The notes: generated from the letters alone by a model not told the origin. Positions 50,484-61,266 are shown, counted from the stretch's first letter. The stretch: 64,000 nt of DNA from Pluralibacter gergoviae ATCC 33028 = NBRC 105706 (GCF_001598855.1 NZ_BCZS01000014.1:62001-126000); one strand, 5' to 3'. A program made the numbers and translations.

Positions 50484-52138
50484 TCTGCCCGCCCCCGCGC
50501 CAGCCACAGCACCCGGGAGAACATCTTTCTCAGCAGGGACGGCACCGACTCAACGCCGCGCCGCCCTGCTTCCATTGCCACCTCGATCGCCAGATCGGGC
50601 TTCGACGAGCGGTGAATGGCCTTAGTGATGACCCGGCGCATATTCATCGGCACGCCGTCGGGCAGTTGCGCGACCCGGTGGTAAACGTCATCAAACCCCT
50701 GGCGGTACATAAAGTGCTCCATATCCAGCGCCGGCAGCTCCGTCAGGTGCTGGCGCTCAAGCTCCCGGTCATTGTTAACCAGCCCGCGCACCGTCGCCGC
50801 GTATTTCTTTCCCGCCTCGTCGCCGTCCACCAGCACGTGCCACTCAATGCCCATCCGGCGGGCAAACTTAATCAGCGGCCGCAGTCCCGACTGGGCGAAC
50901 TCAATCACCTTAATGCCCTCGGCGTCGAAGTGGTGGCCGCACTGGCGGGCCAGTTCGTTAATCACCCAGGTCTCGGTTTCGCCCTCCACCAGCAGCCAGC
51001 AGCGGGCAAACAGCGACGAGGCGCGGTTGAAGCGGATATGAAAGGCGATGCGCCTGCCGTCTTCGGCATTCAGCCCGTCCGGCCCCAGGCGCCAGGCGGC
51101 CACCCTGGACGAGTCGCGCACCAGGCGGCAGATGTGCTCCACCGGCGTCATCGACAGCAGTTCACCGGAATTGGTGGTGGTGACCCGCTGCAGCGGCAGC
51201 AGGTTAAGCAGATTCCACGCCACCGACAGCATGATCGGGTGCAGGCGGGTTTCGGGATCTTCGATCAGCAGCAGCGGCCTGGCGTCTTTATCCAGCCGCA
51301 CCGAGCCTTTCGCCTGCAGCAGCGTGGCGAACAGCCCCAGCAGGATCATCCGGTGGCTGCGGCCGCCGGGCTTATCGATCATCCGGTTGATAATGTCGAG
51401 ATAGCGCCAGCTGCGCTGCTCGTCGTGGGAGCGGCGGCGCATCAGGCGGTGGCGGGACTCCGCCGTTCCCTGCTCGGAAAAGTAGTGCTCCAGCAGCTGT
51501 ACCATCGCCGACAGGCCCTGGCGGATCTGGCCGTCGGTGAGGTTCTGCGGGCTGTTGACCAGCTCGCGGGAGAGAAAATCGAGCTGGCGGGCGGTGAGCT
51601 CAACGTCCGGAACGTCGGGCACCGCGCCGCTGCGGATGCGGCGCATAAAGCGCGCATCGCGCAGGCGTAGCACCGGCATCAACCGCACCAGGTGCCCCGC
51701 CAGGGCATCGATGTCGGGAATGGCCAGCGGCTGGCCGCCGCCGTCGAGAAAACTGCGCAGGGTCATCACGCAGCCCTCGTCGTCCAGCTCGCCCTCCAGC
51801 CGGTAATGAATACGCTGAAAGCTGTCCTCACCGGCCGTCCAGCAGGCGGCCAGCGGCCGGTAGTGGCGGGCGTTGCGCCGCCCGGGCTCCAGCTCGCGAA
51901 AGGTGAGGATAATATGCAGGTGGTGCTCCCGTCCGGTGACGTCGCCGGGCGGAAACCAGAAATCCTCACGGACAAAGTGGTAGAGGCCGGATTCCGGCGA
52001 CAGCAGCAGCGTCAGCGCGTCGAGCAGGCTGGACTTACCCCAGGCGTTCTCGCCGATTAACACATTGTTCTCTTCCAGCGCCAGCGACAGGCGGTTGATA
52101 CCGCGAAACCCGACGATTTCCACACGCTCAAGAAGCAT
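50480..52138 (-). CDS. ybjD: YbjD, OLD-family ATPase/TOPRIM nuclease-like protein
   Basis: It is 552 residues, the E. coli length. The N-terminal ATPase of the overcoming-lysogenization-defect type has Walker A GENAWGKSS (about residues 28-36) and a Walker B-like LLLIEDPETRLHP. The C-terminal TOPRIM domain starts LVEGETETWVI and continues with HVLVDGDEAGKKYA, carrying the acidic metal residues. OLD proteins are DNA nucleases; the cell role of YbjD is unclear. It is convergent with ybjX, overlapping it by four bases. Confidence 0.92.
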   Translation of the reverse strand: MLLERVEIVGFRGINRLSLALEENNVLIGENAWGKSSLLDALTLLLSPESGLYHFVREDFWFPPGDVTGREHHLHIILTFRELEPGRRNARHYRPLAACWTAGEDSFQRIHYRLEGELDDEGCVMTLRSFLDGGGQPLAIPDIDALAGHLVRLMPVLRLRDARFMRRIRSGAVPDVPDVELTARQLDFLSRELVNSPQNLTDGQIRQGLSAMVQLLEHYFSEQGTAESRHRLMRRRSHDEQRSWRYLDIINRMIDKPGGRSHRMILLGLFATLLQAKGSVRLDKDARPLLLIEDPETRLHPIMLSVAWNLLNLLPLQRVTTTNSGELLSMTPVEHICRLVRDSSRVAAWRLGPDGLNAEDGRRIAFHIRFNRASSLFARCWLLVEGETETWVINELARQCGHHFDAEGIKVIEFAQSGLRPLIKFARRMGIEWHVLVDGDEAGKKYAATVRGLVNNDRELERQHLTELPALDMEHFMYRQGFDDVYHRVAQLPDGVPMNMRRVITKAIHRSSKPDLAIEVAMEAGRRGVESVPSLLRKMFSRVLWLARGRAD

Positions 52139-52478
52139 ATCTCCCCCGAACCGACTTCCCTTAAGTTACGGCAGTATAGCCACAGGCGACGGCCAAAGGC
52201 ATCCACAATTGAGAGCGCATGAAATAACAAGAACCGGTAATTATTATTTTCCGCTCATAAAAATATAAAAATAACATCGCCGGATTCGCCCAGGAAATAA
52301 CCTGACATTGCCTCACATCAATTATCACCAATATATTTCGCTGGTTAATATGGAAGATTCGTCCATAAAATGGCGGCGCTAATTTGTGTCGTCCCTTTTA
52401 AGACGATATTCAGTTGATTATGGCGATTTATTATGCGGAAAAAAATACAACCGCATCGCCGTTATTTCGAGGTGGTAT
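52139..52478. other. ybjD-aqpZ divergent region
   Basis: About 340 bases, AT-rich from 52220 on, without a gene. It should contain the ybjD and aqpZ promoters. An open frame continues upstream of aqpZ from 52386 but has no family resemblance. I see no clear operator. Confidence 0.6.
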
Positions 52479-53174
52479 ATGTTCAGAAAACTGGCCGCAG
52501 AGTGCTTTGGCACGTTCTGGCTTGTGTTTGGCGGCTGCGGCAGCGCGGTACTGGCAGCAGCGTTTCCCGGGCTGGGAATTGGCTTCGCGGGGGTCGCGCT
52601 GGCCTTTGGTTTAACCGTATTAACCATGGCCTACGCCGTGGGCCATATCTCCGGCGGCCATTTTAACCCGGCGGTGACCCTCGGCCTGTGGGCCGGCGGC
52701 CGCTTTCCGACGAAAGAGGTCATTGGCTATATTATTGCCCAGGTGATCGGCGGCATTATTGCAGCCGCGGTTCTTTATGTTATTGCCAGCGGTAAAGCCG
52801 GATTCGACGCCGCCGCCAGCGGCTTCGCCTCTAACGGCTACGGCGAACATTCGCCGGGCGGCTACTCCAGGCTGGCGGCCATCGTGATTGAAATCGTGCT
52901 GACCTGCGGTTTCCTGCTGGTTATCCACGGCGCCACCGATAAGCGCGCCCCGGCGGGCTTTGCGCCGATTGCCATTGGCCTGGCGCTGACCCTGATCCAC
53001 CTGATCAGCATTCCGGTGACCAATACTTCCGTTAACCCGGCCCGCAGCACCGCCGTGGCCCTCTTCCAGGGCGGCTGGGCGCTGGAGCAGCTGTGGCTGT
53101 TCTGGGTGATGCCGATTATCGGCGGTATCCTCGGCGGCCTGCTGTACCGCACGCTGCTGGAAAAACGCGATTAA
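52479..53174 (+). CDS. aqpZ: Aquaporin Z
   Basis: Tetrameric water channel of 231 residues, the E. coli length, from the ATG giving [19 protein letters not shown] with GAGGTGG before it. Six membrane spans are present, and both NPA boxes: GGHFNPAVT and [13 protein letters not shown]. Residues typical of the narrow water-selective filter (Arg after the second NPA) are kept. It is a single gene followed by a terminator. Confidence 0.98.
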   Translation: MFRKLAAECFGTFWLVFGGCGSAVLAAAFPGLGIGFAGVALAFGLTVLTMAYAVGHISGGHFNPAVTLGLWAGGRFPTKEVIGYIIAQVIGGIIAAAVLYVIASGKAGFDAAASGFASNGYGEHSPGGYSRLAAIVIEIVLTCGFLLVIHGATDKRAPAGFAPIAIGLALTLIHLISIPVTNTSVNPARSTAVALFQGGWALEQLWLFWVMPIIGGILGGLLYRTLLEKRD

Positions 53175-53190
53175 ATCACGCTCCCCGCCG

Positions 53191-53221
53191 GCGCCGCCCT
53201 TTTCCCGGGCGGCGCTGTTTT
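53191..53221 (+). terminator. Terminator after aqpZ
   Basis: GCGCCGCCC and GGGCGGCGC form a 9-base stem around TTTTCCC, followed by TGTTTTCTGTTT. Confidence 0.85.
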
Positions 53222-53291
53222 CTGTTTACTGCGCCGCGCGAATTCGGTAGTGTCATGGGCGTTTTTTTCTCTCTAAAGGACCCGCCCACCC

Positions 53292-54191
53292 ATGTTATCC
53301 GGATTGCTGATTATTTTAGTGCCGCTGGTGATTGGCTATCTGATCCCGCTGCGCCACCGCCGCGCGCTGCAGATAATTAATCGCCTGCTGAGCTGGATCG
53401 TTTACGTTATTCTTTTTTTTATGGGCGTCAGCCTCGCTTTTCTCGATAATCTTGCCAGCAATCTGTTTGCCATTTTCCATTATTCCGCCGTCAGCATCGT
53501 GGTTATTCTGGCCTGCAATACCGCGGCCCTGCTGTGGCTTGAGCGATCGCTGCCGTGGCGCAGCCAGCATCAGCAGGAGAAGCTGCCCTCGCGCCTGGCG
53601 ATGGCGCTCGAATCACTCCAGCTGTGCGGCGTGGTGCTGGTCGGGTTCTTAATCGGTCTGACCGGGCTGCCTTTCCTGCAGCACGCCACCGACGCCAGCG
53701 AATATACGCTGATTTTTCTGCTGTTCCTGATCGGCATCCAGCTGCGCAATAACGGCATGAGCCTCAAGCAGATCGTCCTCAACCGCCGGGGCATGATTGT
53801 CGCGACGGTGGTGGTGGCAAGCTCGCTGGCGGGCGGCGCCATTAATTCACTGCTGCTGGGCCTGCCGCTGAAGGCCGGGCTGGCGATGGCTTCCGGCTTC
53901 GGCTGGTATTCACTGTCCGGCATTCTGACGACCGAATCCTTCGGCCCGGTGATCGGCAGTGCGACCTTCTTTAACGACCTGGCCCGCGAGCTGATTGCGA
54001 TCATGGTCATTCCGGGGCTTATCCGCCGCAGCCGCTCGGCGGCGCTCGGCCTGTGCGGCGCCACGTCGATGGACTTTACCCTGCCGGTGCTCCAGCGCTC
54101 CGGCGGCGTCGAAATCGTCCCGGCGGCTATCGTCCACGGCTTTATCCTCAGCCTGCTGGTGCCGGTGCTGCTGGCCTTCTTCGGCGCGTAA
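53292..54191 (+). CDS. lysO: Lysine exporter LysO (YbjE)
   Basis: It is 299 residues of the LysO (DUF340) family, an inner-membrane exporter of L-lysine and the toxic analogue thialysine. About eight hydrophobic spans are seen, with the family GFGWYSLSGILTTESFGPVIGS split around the membrane re-entrant region (GWYSLSGIL) and GATSMDFTLPVLQRSGG near the end. In E. coli it is activated by ArgP; no site is readable here. It lies between aqpZ and hcp. Confidence 0.95.
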   Translation: MLSGLLIILVPLVIGYLIPLRHRRALQIINRLLSWIVYVILFFMGVSLAFLDNLASNLFAIFHYSAVSIVVILACNTAALLWLERSLPWRSQHQQEKLPSRLAMALESLQLCGVVLVGFLIGLTGLPFLQHATDASEYTLIFLLFLIGIQLRNNGMSLKQIVLNRRGMIVATVVVASSLAGGAINSLLLGLPLKAGLAMASGFGWYSLSGILTTESFGPVIGSATFFNDLARELIAIMVIPGLIRRSRSAALGLCGATSMDFTLPVLQRSGGVEIVPAAIVHGFILSLLVPVLLAFFGA

Positions 54192-54224
54192 TACTCCCAT
54201 GGCGGTAGGCTCCTGCCGCCAAAA

Positions 54225-54238
54225 TTGCGTTAAATCAA
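54225..54238 (+). promoter_or_regulatory. FNR-like site upstream of hcp
   Basis: TTGCGTTAAATCAA has a perfect ATCAA half and a TTGCG half, 8 of 10 consensus positions for FNR. hcp-hcr needs FNR in E. coli, which supports it. It is about 100 bases before the hcp start. Confidence 0.55.
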
Positions 54239-54297
54239 TCTCCCCTCAGGTTGCCACACAATTTCCTTTTCAGCCTCATCCCTGAGGCTTACTCTTA

Positions 54298-54320
54298 AAC
54301 ATGTATCTAAAATATAACTT
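54298..54320. promoter_or_regulatory. NsrR operator upstream of hcp
   Basis: The 23-base site starts AACATGTATCT and ends AAATATAACTT. It matches the NsrR 11-1-11 consensus (AAGATGCATTT and AAATACATCTT) at about 18 positions and ends 16 bases before the ATG. NsrR represses hcp-hcr in E. coli and releases it on nitric oxide. Confidence 0.75.
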
Positions 54321-54336
54321 TAAGAAAGGTGTGATC

Positions 54337-55989
54337 ATGTTTTGTGTGCAATGTGAACAAACGATGCGGACCCCGGTAGGCAACGGCTGCGCCTATGCGC
54401 AGGGGATGTGCGGCAAAACGGCGCAAACCTCTGACCTGCAGGACCTGCTGATCGCCACGCTGCAGGGGCTCTCCGCCTGGGCAGTGAAGGCCCGCGAGTA
54501 CGGTATCGTCAGCCACGAGGTTGACAGCTTCGCGCCGCGCGCCTTTTTCTCCACCCTGACCAACGTCAACTTCGATTCGCCGCGCATTATCGGCTACGCC
54601 CGCGAGGCCATTGCCCTGCGCACGGCGCTGAAGCAGCAGTGCCAGGCACGCGATCCTGCCGCCGCCGTCGATAACCCGATGGCCGGTATCCAGCTGGTCA
54701 GCGACGACCTCGGGGACCTGCAGCGCCAGGCCGCCGCCTTCGTGCCGAACAAAGATAAGGCTACTATCGGCGACAACATCCTCGGTCTGCGCCTGCTGTG
54801 CCTGTACGGCCTGAAGGGCGCCGCCGCCTATATGGAGCACGCCCACGTGCTCGGCCAGCACGATGAGGCCATTTATGCCGAATATCATCAGATCATGGCC
54901 TGGCTCGGTACCTGGCCTGCCGACATGAACGCCCTACTGGAATGCGCGATGCAGATTGGCCAGATGAACTTTAAGGTCATGCGCATTCTTGATGCCGGTG
55001 AAACCGGCGCCTACGGCCATCCGACGCCGACCCAGGTTAACGTTAAGGCGGTTGCCGGCAAGGCAATTCTGATCTCCGGCCACGACCTGAAGGACCTCTA
55101 TAATCTGCTCAAACAGACCGAAGGCACCGGCGTTAACGTCTACACCCACGGCGAGATGCTGCCCGCCCACGGCTATCCCGAACTGCGCAAATTCAAGCAC
55201 CTGGTCGGCAACTACGGCAGCGGCTGGCAGAATCAGCAGGTTGAATTCGCCCGCTTCCCCGGCCCGGTGGTGATGACCTCCAACTGTATTATCGATCCGA
55301 CCGTCGGCCAGTACGACGACCGCATCTGGACCCGCAGCATCGTCGGCTGGCCGGGCGTCAGCCACCTTGAAGGCGATGACTTTATGCCGGTGATCCAGCA
55401 GGCGCAGAGCATGGCGGGCTTCCCGTACAGCGAAATTGAGCACCTGATCACCGTCGGCTTTGGCCGCGAAACCCTGCTCGGCGCGGCGGATTCACTGATA
55501 GACCTCGTCAGCCGTGAAAAGCTGCGCCACATCTTCCTGGTGGGCGGCTGCGACGGCGAGCGCACCGAACGCAGCTACTTCACCGACTTCGCCACCCGCG
55601 TGCCGGACGACTGCCTGGTGCTGACCCTGGCCTGCGGTAAGTACCGCTTCAACAAGCTCGACTTTGGCGACATCGAGGGCCTGCCGCGCCTGATCGACGC
55701 CGGGCAGTGCAACGACGCCTACTCGGCGATTATTCTCGCCGTCACCCTGGCGGAGAAGCTGGGCTGCACCGTCAACGATCTGCCGCTGTCGCTGGTGCTC
55801 TCGTGGTTTGAGCAGAAGGCGATCGTCATCCTGCTGACCCTGCTGTCGCTGGGCGTGAAAAACATCACCACCGGCCCGACGGCGCCCGCCTTCCTGACGC
55901 CGGATCTGCTGGCTATCCTCAACGAGAAGTTTGGCCTGCGCGCCATTACTGACGTTGAGCACGATCTGCAGATGATGCTGAACGCCTGA
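54337..55989 (+). CDS. hcp: Hydroxylamine reductase / hybrid-cluster protein
   Basis: Nitric oxide or hydroxylamine reductase with a hybrid Fe-S-O cluster, made under anaerobic nitrosative stress, and linked in E. coli to protein S-nitrosylation. It is 550 residues from the ATG giving [20 protein letters not shown]; an upstream ATG at 54301 would run through the NsrR operator and is rejected. N-terminal cysteines CVQCEQ and CAYAQGMCG bind the first cluster; hybrid-cluster ligands sit in [24 protein letters not shown] and ACGKYRFNK. It is 10 bases upstream of hcr. Confidence 0.98.
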   Translation: MFCVQCEQTMRTPVGNGCAYAQGMCGKTAQTSDLQDLLIATLQGLSAWAVKAREYGIVSHEVDSFAPRAFFSTLTNVNFDSPRIIGYAREAIALRTALKQQCQARDPAAAVDNPMAGIQLVSDDLGDLQRQAAAFVPNKDKATIGDNILGLRLLCLYGLKGAAAYMEHAHVLGQHDEAIYAEYHQIMAWLGTWPADMNALLECAMQIGQMNFKVMRILDAGETGAYGHPTPTQVNVKAVAGKAILISGHDLKDLYNLLKQTEGTGVNVYTHGEMLPAHGYPELRKFKHLVGNYGSGWQNQQVEFARFPGPVVMTSNCIIDPTVGQYDDRIWTRSIVGWPGVSHLEGDDFMPVIQQAQSMAGFPYSEIEHLITVGFGRETLLGAADSLIDLVSREKLRHIFLVGGCDGERTERSYFTDFATRVPDDCLVLTLACGKYRFNKLDFGDIEGLPRLIDAGQCNDAYSAIILAVTLAEKLGCTVNDLPLSLVLSWFEQKAIVILLTLLSLGVKNITTGPTAPAFLTPDLLAILNEKFGLRAITDVEHDLQMMLNA

Positions 55990-55999
55990 GGAGCTAACC

Positions 56000-56968
56000 A
56001 TGAGTATACCCACCCCCCAGTGCCCGTGGCGGATGCAGGTGCACCACATCCGCCAGGAGACGGCGGATGTCTGGACCCTGTCGCTGCTGTGCCACGACTA
56101 CTATCCTTACCGCGCCGGGCAGTACGCGCTGGTAAGCATTAACGGCAGCGCGGAGGATCTGCGCGCCTATACACTCTCCTCAACGCCGGGCGTCAGCGAA
56201 TACATTACCCTGACCGTGCGCCGCATCGACGGCGGCAAAGGATCGGAATGGCTCACCGGCAGCGTCAAGCGCGGCGACTATCTCTGGCTCTCTGACGCGC
56301 AGGGCGAGTTTACCTGCGATAACAAGGCCACCGATAAGCTCCTGCTGCTGGCGGCGGGCTGCGGCGTGACGCCGATTATGTCGATGCGCCGCTGGCTGGC
56401 GAAATATCGCCCCGACGCCGACGTGCAGGTGATTTTCAGCGTCCGCTCCCCTGAGGACGTGATTTTTGCCGACGAGTGGCGCGACTACCCGGTGACCTTC
56501 GTGGCGGAGAATAACGCCGCCCACGGCTTCGTGCCGGGCCGCCTGAGCAGCGCCCTGCTGCAGAGCGTGCCGGATCTCGCGGCGCGCACCGTAATGACCT
56601 GCGGCCCGGCGCCGTACATGGAATGGGTCGAAGAGAACGTCAAGGCGCTCGGCGTCACGCGCTTCTATAAAGAGAAGTTCTTTACCCCCGCGGCCCCGGC
56701 GGCAACCGGCGGCCTGAAGTTCAGCAAGCTGCAGCCCGCCGCCGAGTTTTATGCGCCGGTAGGCACCACGCTGCTGGAGGCGCTGGAAAGCAATAAAATT
56801 GCCGTCAACGCCGCCTGCCGCGCGGGCGTCTGCGGCTGCTGTAAAACCCGCGTGCTCTCGGGCGAATACAGCGTCACCAGCACGCTGACCCTCAGCGAAC
56901 AGGAGATTGCCGACGGCTACGTGCTGGCCTGCTCCTGCCACCCGCAGGGCGATCTGGTACTCGCCTGA
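56000..56968 (+). CDS. hcr: NADH oxidoreductase Hcr
   Basis: FAD and [2Fe-2S] protein of 322 residues that passes electrons from NADH to Hcp. The ferredoxin-reductase FAD domain (RAYTLSSTP) and NAD domain (LLLAAGCGVTPIMSM) are followed by a C-terminal plant-type ferredoxin domain with CRAGVCGCCKTRVL and a fourth Cys in VLACSCHP. It is the second gene of hcp-hcr. Confidence 0.97.
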   Translation: MSIPTPQCPWRMQVHHIRQETADVWTLSLLCHDYYPYRAGQYALVSINGSAEDLRAYTLSSTPGVSEYITLTVRRIDGGKGSEWLTGSVKRGDYLWLSDAQGEFTCDNKATDKLLLLAAGCGVTPIMSMRRWLAKYRPDADVQVIFSVRSPEDVIFADEWRDYPVTFVAENNAAHGFVPGRLSSALLQSVPDLAARTVMTCGPAPYMEWVEENVKALGVTRFYKEKFFTPAAPAATGGLKFSKLQPAAEFYAPVGTTLLEALESNKIAVNAACRAGVCGCCKTRVLSGEYSVTSTLTLSEQEIADGYVLACSCHPQGDLVLA

Positions 56969-56975
56969 TCCTGCC

Positions 56976-57004
56976 TTTGCCTGATAGTGCCCCTATCAGG
57001 CAAA
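56976..57004 (+). terminator. Hairpin after hcr
   Basis: TTTGCCTGATAG and CTATCAGGCAAA are perfect 12-base inverted copies around TGCCC. Only TCCCTCTCC follows, so it is a strong stem with a weak T-run; it probably ends or stabilises the hcr transcript ahead of poxB. Confidence 0.65.
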
Positions 57005-57019
57005 TCCCTCTCCTGTGAT

Positions 57020-57026
57020 CTACGCT
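57020..57026 (+). promoter_or_regulatory. poxB: RpoS-type -10 element of poxB
   Basis: CTACGCT followed by TAT resembles the sigma-S -10 CTAYACT with one change. poxB is RpoS-dependent in E. coli. It lies 37 bases before the start codon. Confidence 0.55.
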
Positions 57027-57062
57027 TATCTGCGGTAATAACATTTAAGGAGATGGACAACC

Positions 57063-58781
57063 ATGAAGCAGACCGTAGCTGCCTATATTGCGAAAACGCT
57101 TGAACAAGCCGGGGTAAAAAGAATCTGGGGCGTCACCGGTGACTCCCTCAACGGGCTGAGCGACAGCCTGAATAAAATGGGCACCATCGACTGGATGTCC
57201 ACCCGCCACGAAGAGGTGGCCGCCTTTGCCGCCGGCGCGGAAGCGCAGCTCACCGGCGAACTGGCGGTCTGCGCCGGCTCCTGCGGGCCGGGCAACCTGC
57301 ACCTGATCAACGGCCTTTTTGACTGCCACCGCAACCACGTGCCGGTGCTGGCCATCGCCGCCCACATTCCGTCGAGCGAAATCGGCAGCGGCTACTTTCA
57401 GGAAACCCATCCTCAGGAGCTGTTCCGCGAGTGCAGCCACTACTGTGAGCTGGTCTCCAGCCCCGATCAGATCCCGCAGGTGCTGGCCATCGCCATGCGC
57501 AAAGCGGTACTCAACCGCGGCGTCTCGGTAGTGGTCCTGCCGGGCGACGTGGCGTTGAAGCCTGCCCCGGAGAGCGCCAGCAGCCACTGGTATCATGCCC
57601 CGCTGCCGGTGGTGGTGCCGGAGATGGAAGAGCTGCGCAAGCTGGCCCAGCTGCTGCGCTACTCGAATAATATCGCCCTGATGTGCGGCAGCGGCTGCGC
57701 CGGGGCGCACAAGGAGCTGGTGGAGTTCGCCGGAAAATTAAAAGCGCCCATCGTGCACGCCATGCGCGGCAAAGAGCACGTCGAGTATGATAACCCTTAT
57801 GACGTCGGCATGACCGGTCTTATCGGCTTCTCCTCCGGCTTCCACACCATGATGAACGCCGATACGCTGGTGCTGCTCGGCACCCAGTTCCCGTACCGCG
57901 CGTTTTACCCGACCGACGCCAAGATTATTCAGATAGACATCAACCCGGCCAGCATCGGCGCCCACAGCAAAGTGGACATGGCGCTGGTGGGCGATATTAA
58001 GGCCACGCTGGCGACGCTTATCCCCCTGCTGGAAGAGAAAACCGACCGCAAGTTCCTCGACAAGGCGCTGTCGCACTATCAGGACGCCCGTAAAGGGCTG
58101 GACGATCTGGCGAAGCCCAGCGACAAAGCGATCCACCCGCAGTACCTGGCCCAGCAGATCAGCCATTTTGCCGATGACGACGCTATCTTTACCTGCGACG
58201 TCGGCACGCCCACCGTGTGGGCGGCCCGCTATCTGAAGATGAACGGCAGGCGCCGCCTGCTCGGCTCCTTTAACCACGGCTCGATGGCCAACGCCATGCC
58301 GCAGGCGCTGGGGGCTAAGGCGACGATGCCGGATCGTCAGGTAGTCGCCATGTGCGGCGACGGCGGCTTCAGCATGCTGATGGGCGATTTTCTGTCGGTG
58401 GCGCAGATGAAGCTGCCGGTGAAAATCATCGTCTTTAACAACAGCGTGCTCGGCTTCGTGGCGATGGAGATGAAGGCCGGGGGCTACATGACCGACGGCA
58501 CCGATCTGCACGCCACCAACTTCGCGCGCATTGCCGAAGCCTGCGGCATTACCGGTATCCGGGTCGAGAAGTCGGCGGATATCGACGATGCCCTGCAGCA
58601 GGCCTTCAGCATTGACGGTCCGGTGCTGGTGGACGTGGTGGTCGCTAAGGACGAACTGGCAATGCCGCCGCAGATCAAGTTCGAGCAGGCCAAGGGCTTT
58701 AGCCTCTATATGCTGCGGGCGGTGATCAGCGGCCGCGGCGATGAGGTGATTGAACTGGCGAAAACCAACTGGCTGAGGTAA
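57063..58781 (+). CDS. poxB: Pyruvate dehydrogenase (ubiquinone), pyruvate oxidase
   Basis: Peripheral membrane flavoenzyme that decarboxylates pyruvate to acetate and CO2, reducing ubiquinone, mainly in stationary phase. It is 572 residues, the E. coli length. The N-terminal thiamine-diphosphate domain has [19 protein letters not shown] with the catalytic Glu; the C-terminal one has the TPP motif [12 protein letters not shown]...FNNSVLGF. The final amphipathic lipid-binding segment (about the last 23 residues, ending ELAKTNWLR) is intact. AAGGAG precedes the ATG. Confidence 0.98.
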   Translation: MKQTVAAYIAKTLEQAGVKRIWGVTGDSLNGLSDSLNKMGTIDWMSTRHEEVAAFAAGAEAQLTGELAVCAGSCGPGNLHLINGLFDCHRNHVPVLAIAAHIPSSEIGSGYFQETHPQELFRECSHYCELVSSPDQIPQVLAIAMRKAVLNRGVSVVVLPGDVALKPAPESASSHWYHAPLPVVVPEMEELRKLAQLLRYSNNIALMCGSGCAGAHKELVEFAGKLKAPIVHAMRGKEHVEYDNPYDVGMTGLIGFSSGFHTMMNADTLVLLGTQFPYRAFYPTDAKIIQIDINPASIGAHSKVDMALVGDIKATLATLIPLLEEKTDRKFLDKALSHYQDARKGLDDLAKPSDKAIHPQYLAQQISHFADDDAIFTCDVGTPTVWAARYLKMNGRRRLLGSFNHGSMANAMPQALGAKATMPDRQVVAMCGDGGFSMLMGDFLSVAQMKLPVKIIVFNNSVLGFVAMEMKAGGYMTDGTDLHATNFARIAEACGITGIRVEKSADIDDALQQAFSIDGPVLVDVVVAKDELAMPPQIKFEQAKGFSLYMLRAVISGRGDEVIELAKTNWLR

Positions 58782-58818
58782 AAGAGAGGCATACCCCTGA
58801 ATCCAAAAAGGATATGCC

Positions 58819-59817
58819 GTGATCGATTTACGCAGTGATACCGTGACCCGCCCGGGGCGCGCCATGCTCGACGCTATGATGGCCGCGCCGGTTGGCGACG
58901 ACGTGTACGGGGATGACCCGACCGTTAACGAACTGCAGCGCTACGCTGCTGAGCTGGGCGGCAAAGAGGCCGCCCTGTTTTTACCTTCCGGCACCCAGGC
59001 GAACCTGGTCGGTCTGCTCAGCCACTGCGAGCGCGGCGAGGAGTATATCGTCGGCCAGGGCGCCCACAACTACCTGTATGAAGCCGGAGGCGCGGCGGTG
59101 CTGGGCAGTATTCAGCCCCAGCCTATCGACGCCGCCGCCGACGGCACCCTGCCGCTCGATAAAGTGGCGGCCAAGATCAAAGCCGACGACGTCCACTTCG
59201 CCCGCACCAAACTGCTCAGCCTTGAAAATACCCACAACGGCAAAGTGCTGCCGCGCGACTACCTGCGCCAGGCGTGGGAATTTACCCGCGAGCGCGGCCT
59301 CGGCCTGCACGTCGACGGGGCGCGCATCTTTAACGCCGTGGTGGACTACGGCTGCGAGCTGCGCGACGTGGCGCAGTACTGCGACTCGTTCACTATCTGT
59401 CTGTCAAAAGGGCTGGGCACGCCGGTCGGCTCCCTGCTGCTCGGCAGCCGGGACTATATCAAGCGCGCCACCCGCTGGCGCAAAATGACTGGCGGCGGTA
59501 TGCGCCAGGCGGGCATTCTGGCGGCCGCCGGGCTGTATGCGCTGCAAAATAATGTTCAGCGTCTTAAGGAAGACCACGATAATGCCGCGTGGATGGCGGC
59601 GCGTCTGCGCGAGATCGGCGCCGACGTGATGCGCCACGACACTAACATGCTGTTCGTGCGCGTCGGCGAGCGGCACGCGGCGCTGGGCGACTTTCTGCGC
59701 AGCCGCGGGGTGCTGATCAACGCCTCGCCGGTGGTGCGGCTGGTCACCCATCTGGACGTCAGCCGCGAACAGCTGGCGGACGTGGCCGACCTGTGGAAGA
59801 CCTTCAGCCAGCGTTAA
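58819..59817 (+). CDS. ltaE: Low-specificity L-threonine aldolase
   Basis: PLP enzyme of 332 residues that cleaves L-allo-threonine and L-threonine to glycine and acetaldehyde. It starts at a GTG (MIDLRSDTVTRPGRAMLDAM) with AAAAGG before it. The PLP lysine is in CLSKGLGTPVGSLL, and THNGKVLP and HVDGARIFNA complete the active site. It is 37 bases after poxB, in the conserved poxB-ltaE-ybjT order. Confidence 0.97.
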   Translation: MIDLRSDTVTRPGRAMLDAMMAAPVGDDVYGDDPTVNELQRYAAELGGKEAALFLPSGTQANLVGLLSHCERGEEYIVGQGAHNYLYEAGGAAVLGSIQPQPIDAAADGTLPLDKVAAKIKADDVHFARTKLLSLENTHNGKVLPRDYLRQAWEFTRERGLGLHVDGARIFNAVVDYGCELRDVAQYCDSFTICLSKGLGTPVGSLLLGSRDYIKRATRWRKMTGGGMRQAGILAAAGLYALQNNVQRLKEDHDNAAWMAARLREIGADVMRHDTNMLFVRVGERHAALGDFLRSRGVLINASPVVRLVTHLDVSREQLADVADLWKTFSQR

Positions 59818-59826
59818 GGAGCTAAC

Positions 59827-61266
59827 GTGCCGCAAACCATTCTGGTGCTCGGCGCCAGCGGCTATATCGGTCAGCACCTGGTGACCGGACTCAGCCAGCG
59901 CGGGCACCGGGTAGTGGCCGCCGCCCGCAATACCGAGCGTCTGCAGAAGCTGGCGCTGCCCGGCGTCAGCTGCCACGACGTGGATCTCAACTGGCCGGAT
60001 AACTTGCCGGCGCTGCTCAGGGGCGTGGATACCCTTTATTACCTGGTGCACGGCATGGGCGAAGGCCGCAACTTTATCGCCCGCGAGCGGCACGTGGCGC
60101 TCAACGTGCGCGACGCGCTGTGGGAGCAGCCGGTGCGGCAGATTATTTTTCTCAGCTCGCTGCAGGTGCCGGAGGCCGAACAGTCCGACCACCTCCGCGC
60201 CCGGCAAATCACCGGCAATATCCTGCGCGATACCGGCATTCCGGTCAGCGAACTGCGCGCGGGGATTATCGTCGGCGCCGGATCGGCGGCCTTCGAGGTG
60301 ATGCGCGACATGGTCTACAATCTGCCGGTGCTGACCCCGCCGCGCTGGGTGCGCTCCCGCACCTCGCCCATTGCGCTGGAGAATCTGCTCACCTATCTGC
60401 TGGGGCTGCTGGACTTTCCCGCCGATGAGAACCGGATTTTCGAAGCCGCCGGACCAGAGGTGCTGAGCTACCAGCAGCAGTTTGAGCGCTTTATGCGCAT
60501 CAGCGGCCGCCGCAGGCCGCTCGTCCCCATTCCTTTTCCTACCCGCTGGATCTCGGTCTGGTTTCTGCAGACCATCACCTCGGTGCCTGCCAGTATCGCC
60601 AGGGCGCTGATTCAGGGGCTTAAGCACGACATGCTGGCGGACGACCGGGCGCTGCGCGCGCTGATCCCGCAGACGCTTATCACCTTTGACGAGGCGGTGG
60701 CGCGCACGCTTGAGGAGGAGGCGCAGCTGGTGCACTCCAGCGACTGGGGCTATGACGCCCACGCCTACGCCCGCTGGCGGCCGGAGTACGGCTACTATCC
60801 TAAGCAGGCGGGCTGTACGATCGCCACCCGCGCCAGCCGCGAGGCGCTGTGGCAGATAGTCAATCAGCTCGGCGGCCGCGAGGGCTACTTCTTCGGCAAC
60901 GTGCTGTGGCGCATCCGCGCCGGCATGGACCTGCTTATCGGCCACCGGCTGGCGAAGGGGCGCCCGGCGCGGCCCTGGCTTGAGGTTGGCGACCGGGTGG
61001 ACAGCTGGCGGGTGATTATCGTCGAACCGCAGCGGCAGCTGTCGCTGCTGTTTGGTATGAAGGCGCCGGGGCTGGGACGGCTGACCTTTACCATCAAAGA
61101 GCGCGGCGACCATCGCGAAATTGACGTTCGCGCCTGGTGGCATCCGCACGGTATGCCAGGATTATGCTACTGGCTGCTGATGATCCCGGCGCATCTGTTC
61201 ATTTTTCGCGGGATGGCGAAGCGCATTGCGGCCCTTGCCGAACAAATCACGCGCAGAGAGCCATAA
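59827..61266 (+). CDS. ybjT: YbjT, NAD(P)-binding SDR-like protein with DUF2867
   Basis: It is 479 residues from a GTG start with AAGGAG before it, 9 bases past ltaE. The N-terminal NmrA-like Rossmann domain opens [14 protein letters not shown]. After about residue 290 comes the DUF2867 domain ([37 protein letters not shown]) with a hydrophobic C-terminal span ([15 protein letters not shown]). Reaction unknown. Confidence 0.93.
   Translation: MPQTILVLGASGYIGQHLVTGLSQRGHRVVAAARNTERLQKLALPGVSCHDVDLNWPDNLPALLRGVDTLYYLVHGMGEGRNFIARERHVALNVRDALWEQPVRQIIFLSSLQVPEAEQSDHLRARQITGNILRDTGIPVSELRAGIIVGAGSAAFEVMRDMVYNLPVLTPPRWVRSRTSPIALENLLTYLLGLLDFPADENRIFEAAGPEVLSYQQQFERFMRISGRRRPLVPIPFPTRWISVWFLQTITSVPASIARALIQGLKHDMLADDRALRALIPQTLITFDEAVARTLEEEAQLVHSSDWGYDAHAYARWRPEYGYYPKQAGCTIATRASREALWQIVNQLGGREGYFFGNVLWRIRAGMDLLIGHRLAKGRPARPWLEVGDRVDSWRVIIVEPQRQLSLLFGMKAPGLGRLTFTIKERGDHREIDVRAWWHPHGMPGLCYWLLMIPAHLFIFRGMAKRIAALAEQITRREP

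Noticed and set aside
59404-61149. 581-codon frame antisense to ltaE and ybjT
   Set aside because: It spans two well identified genes on the other strand, with no ribosome-binding site or known motif.
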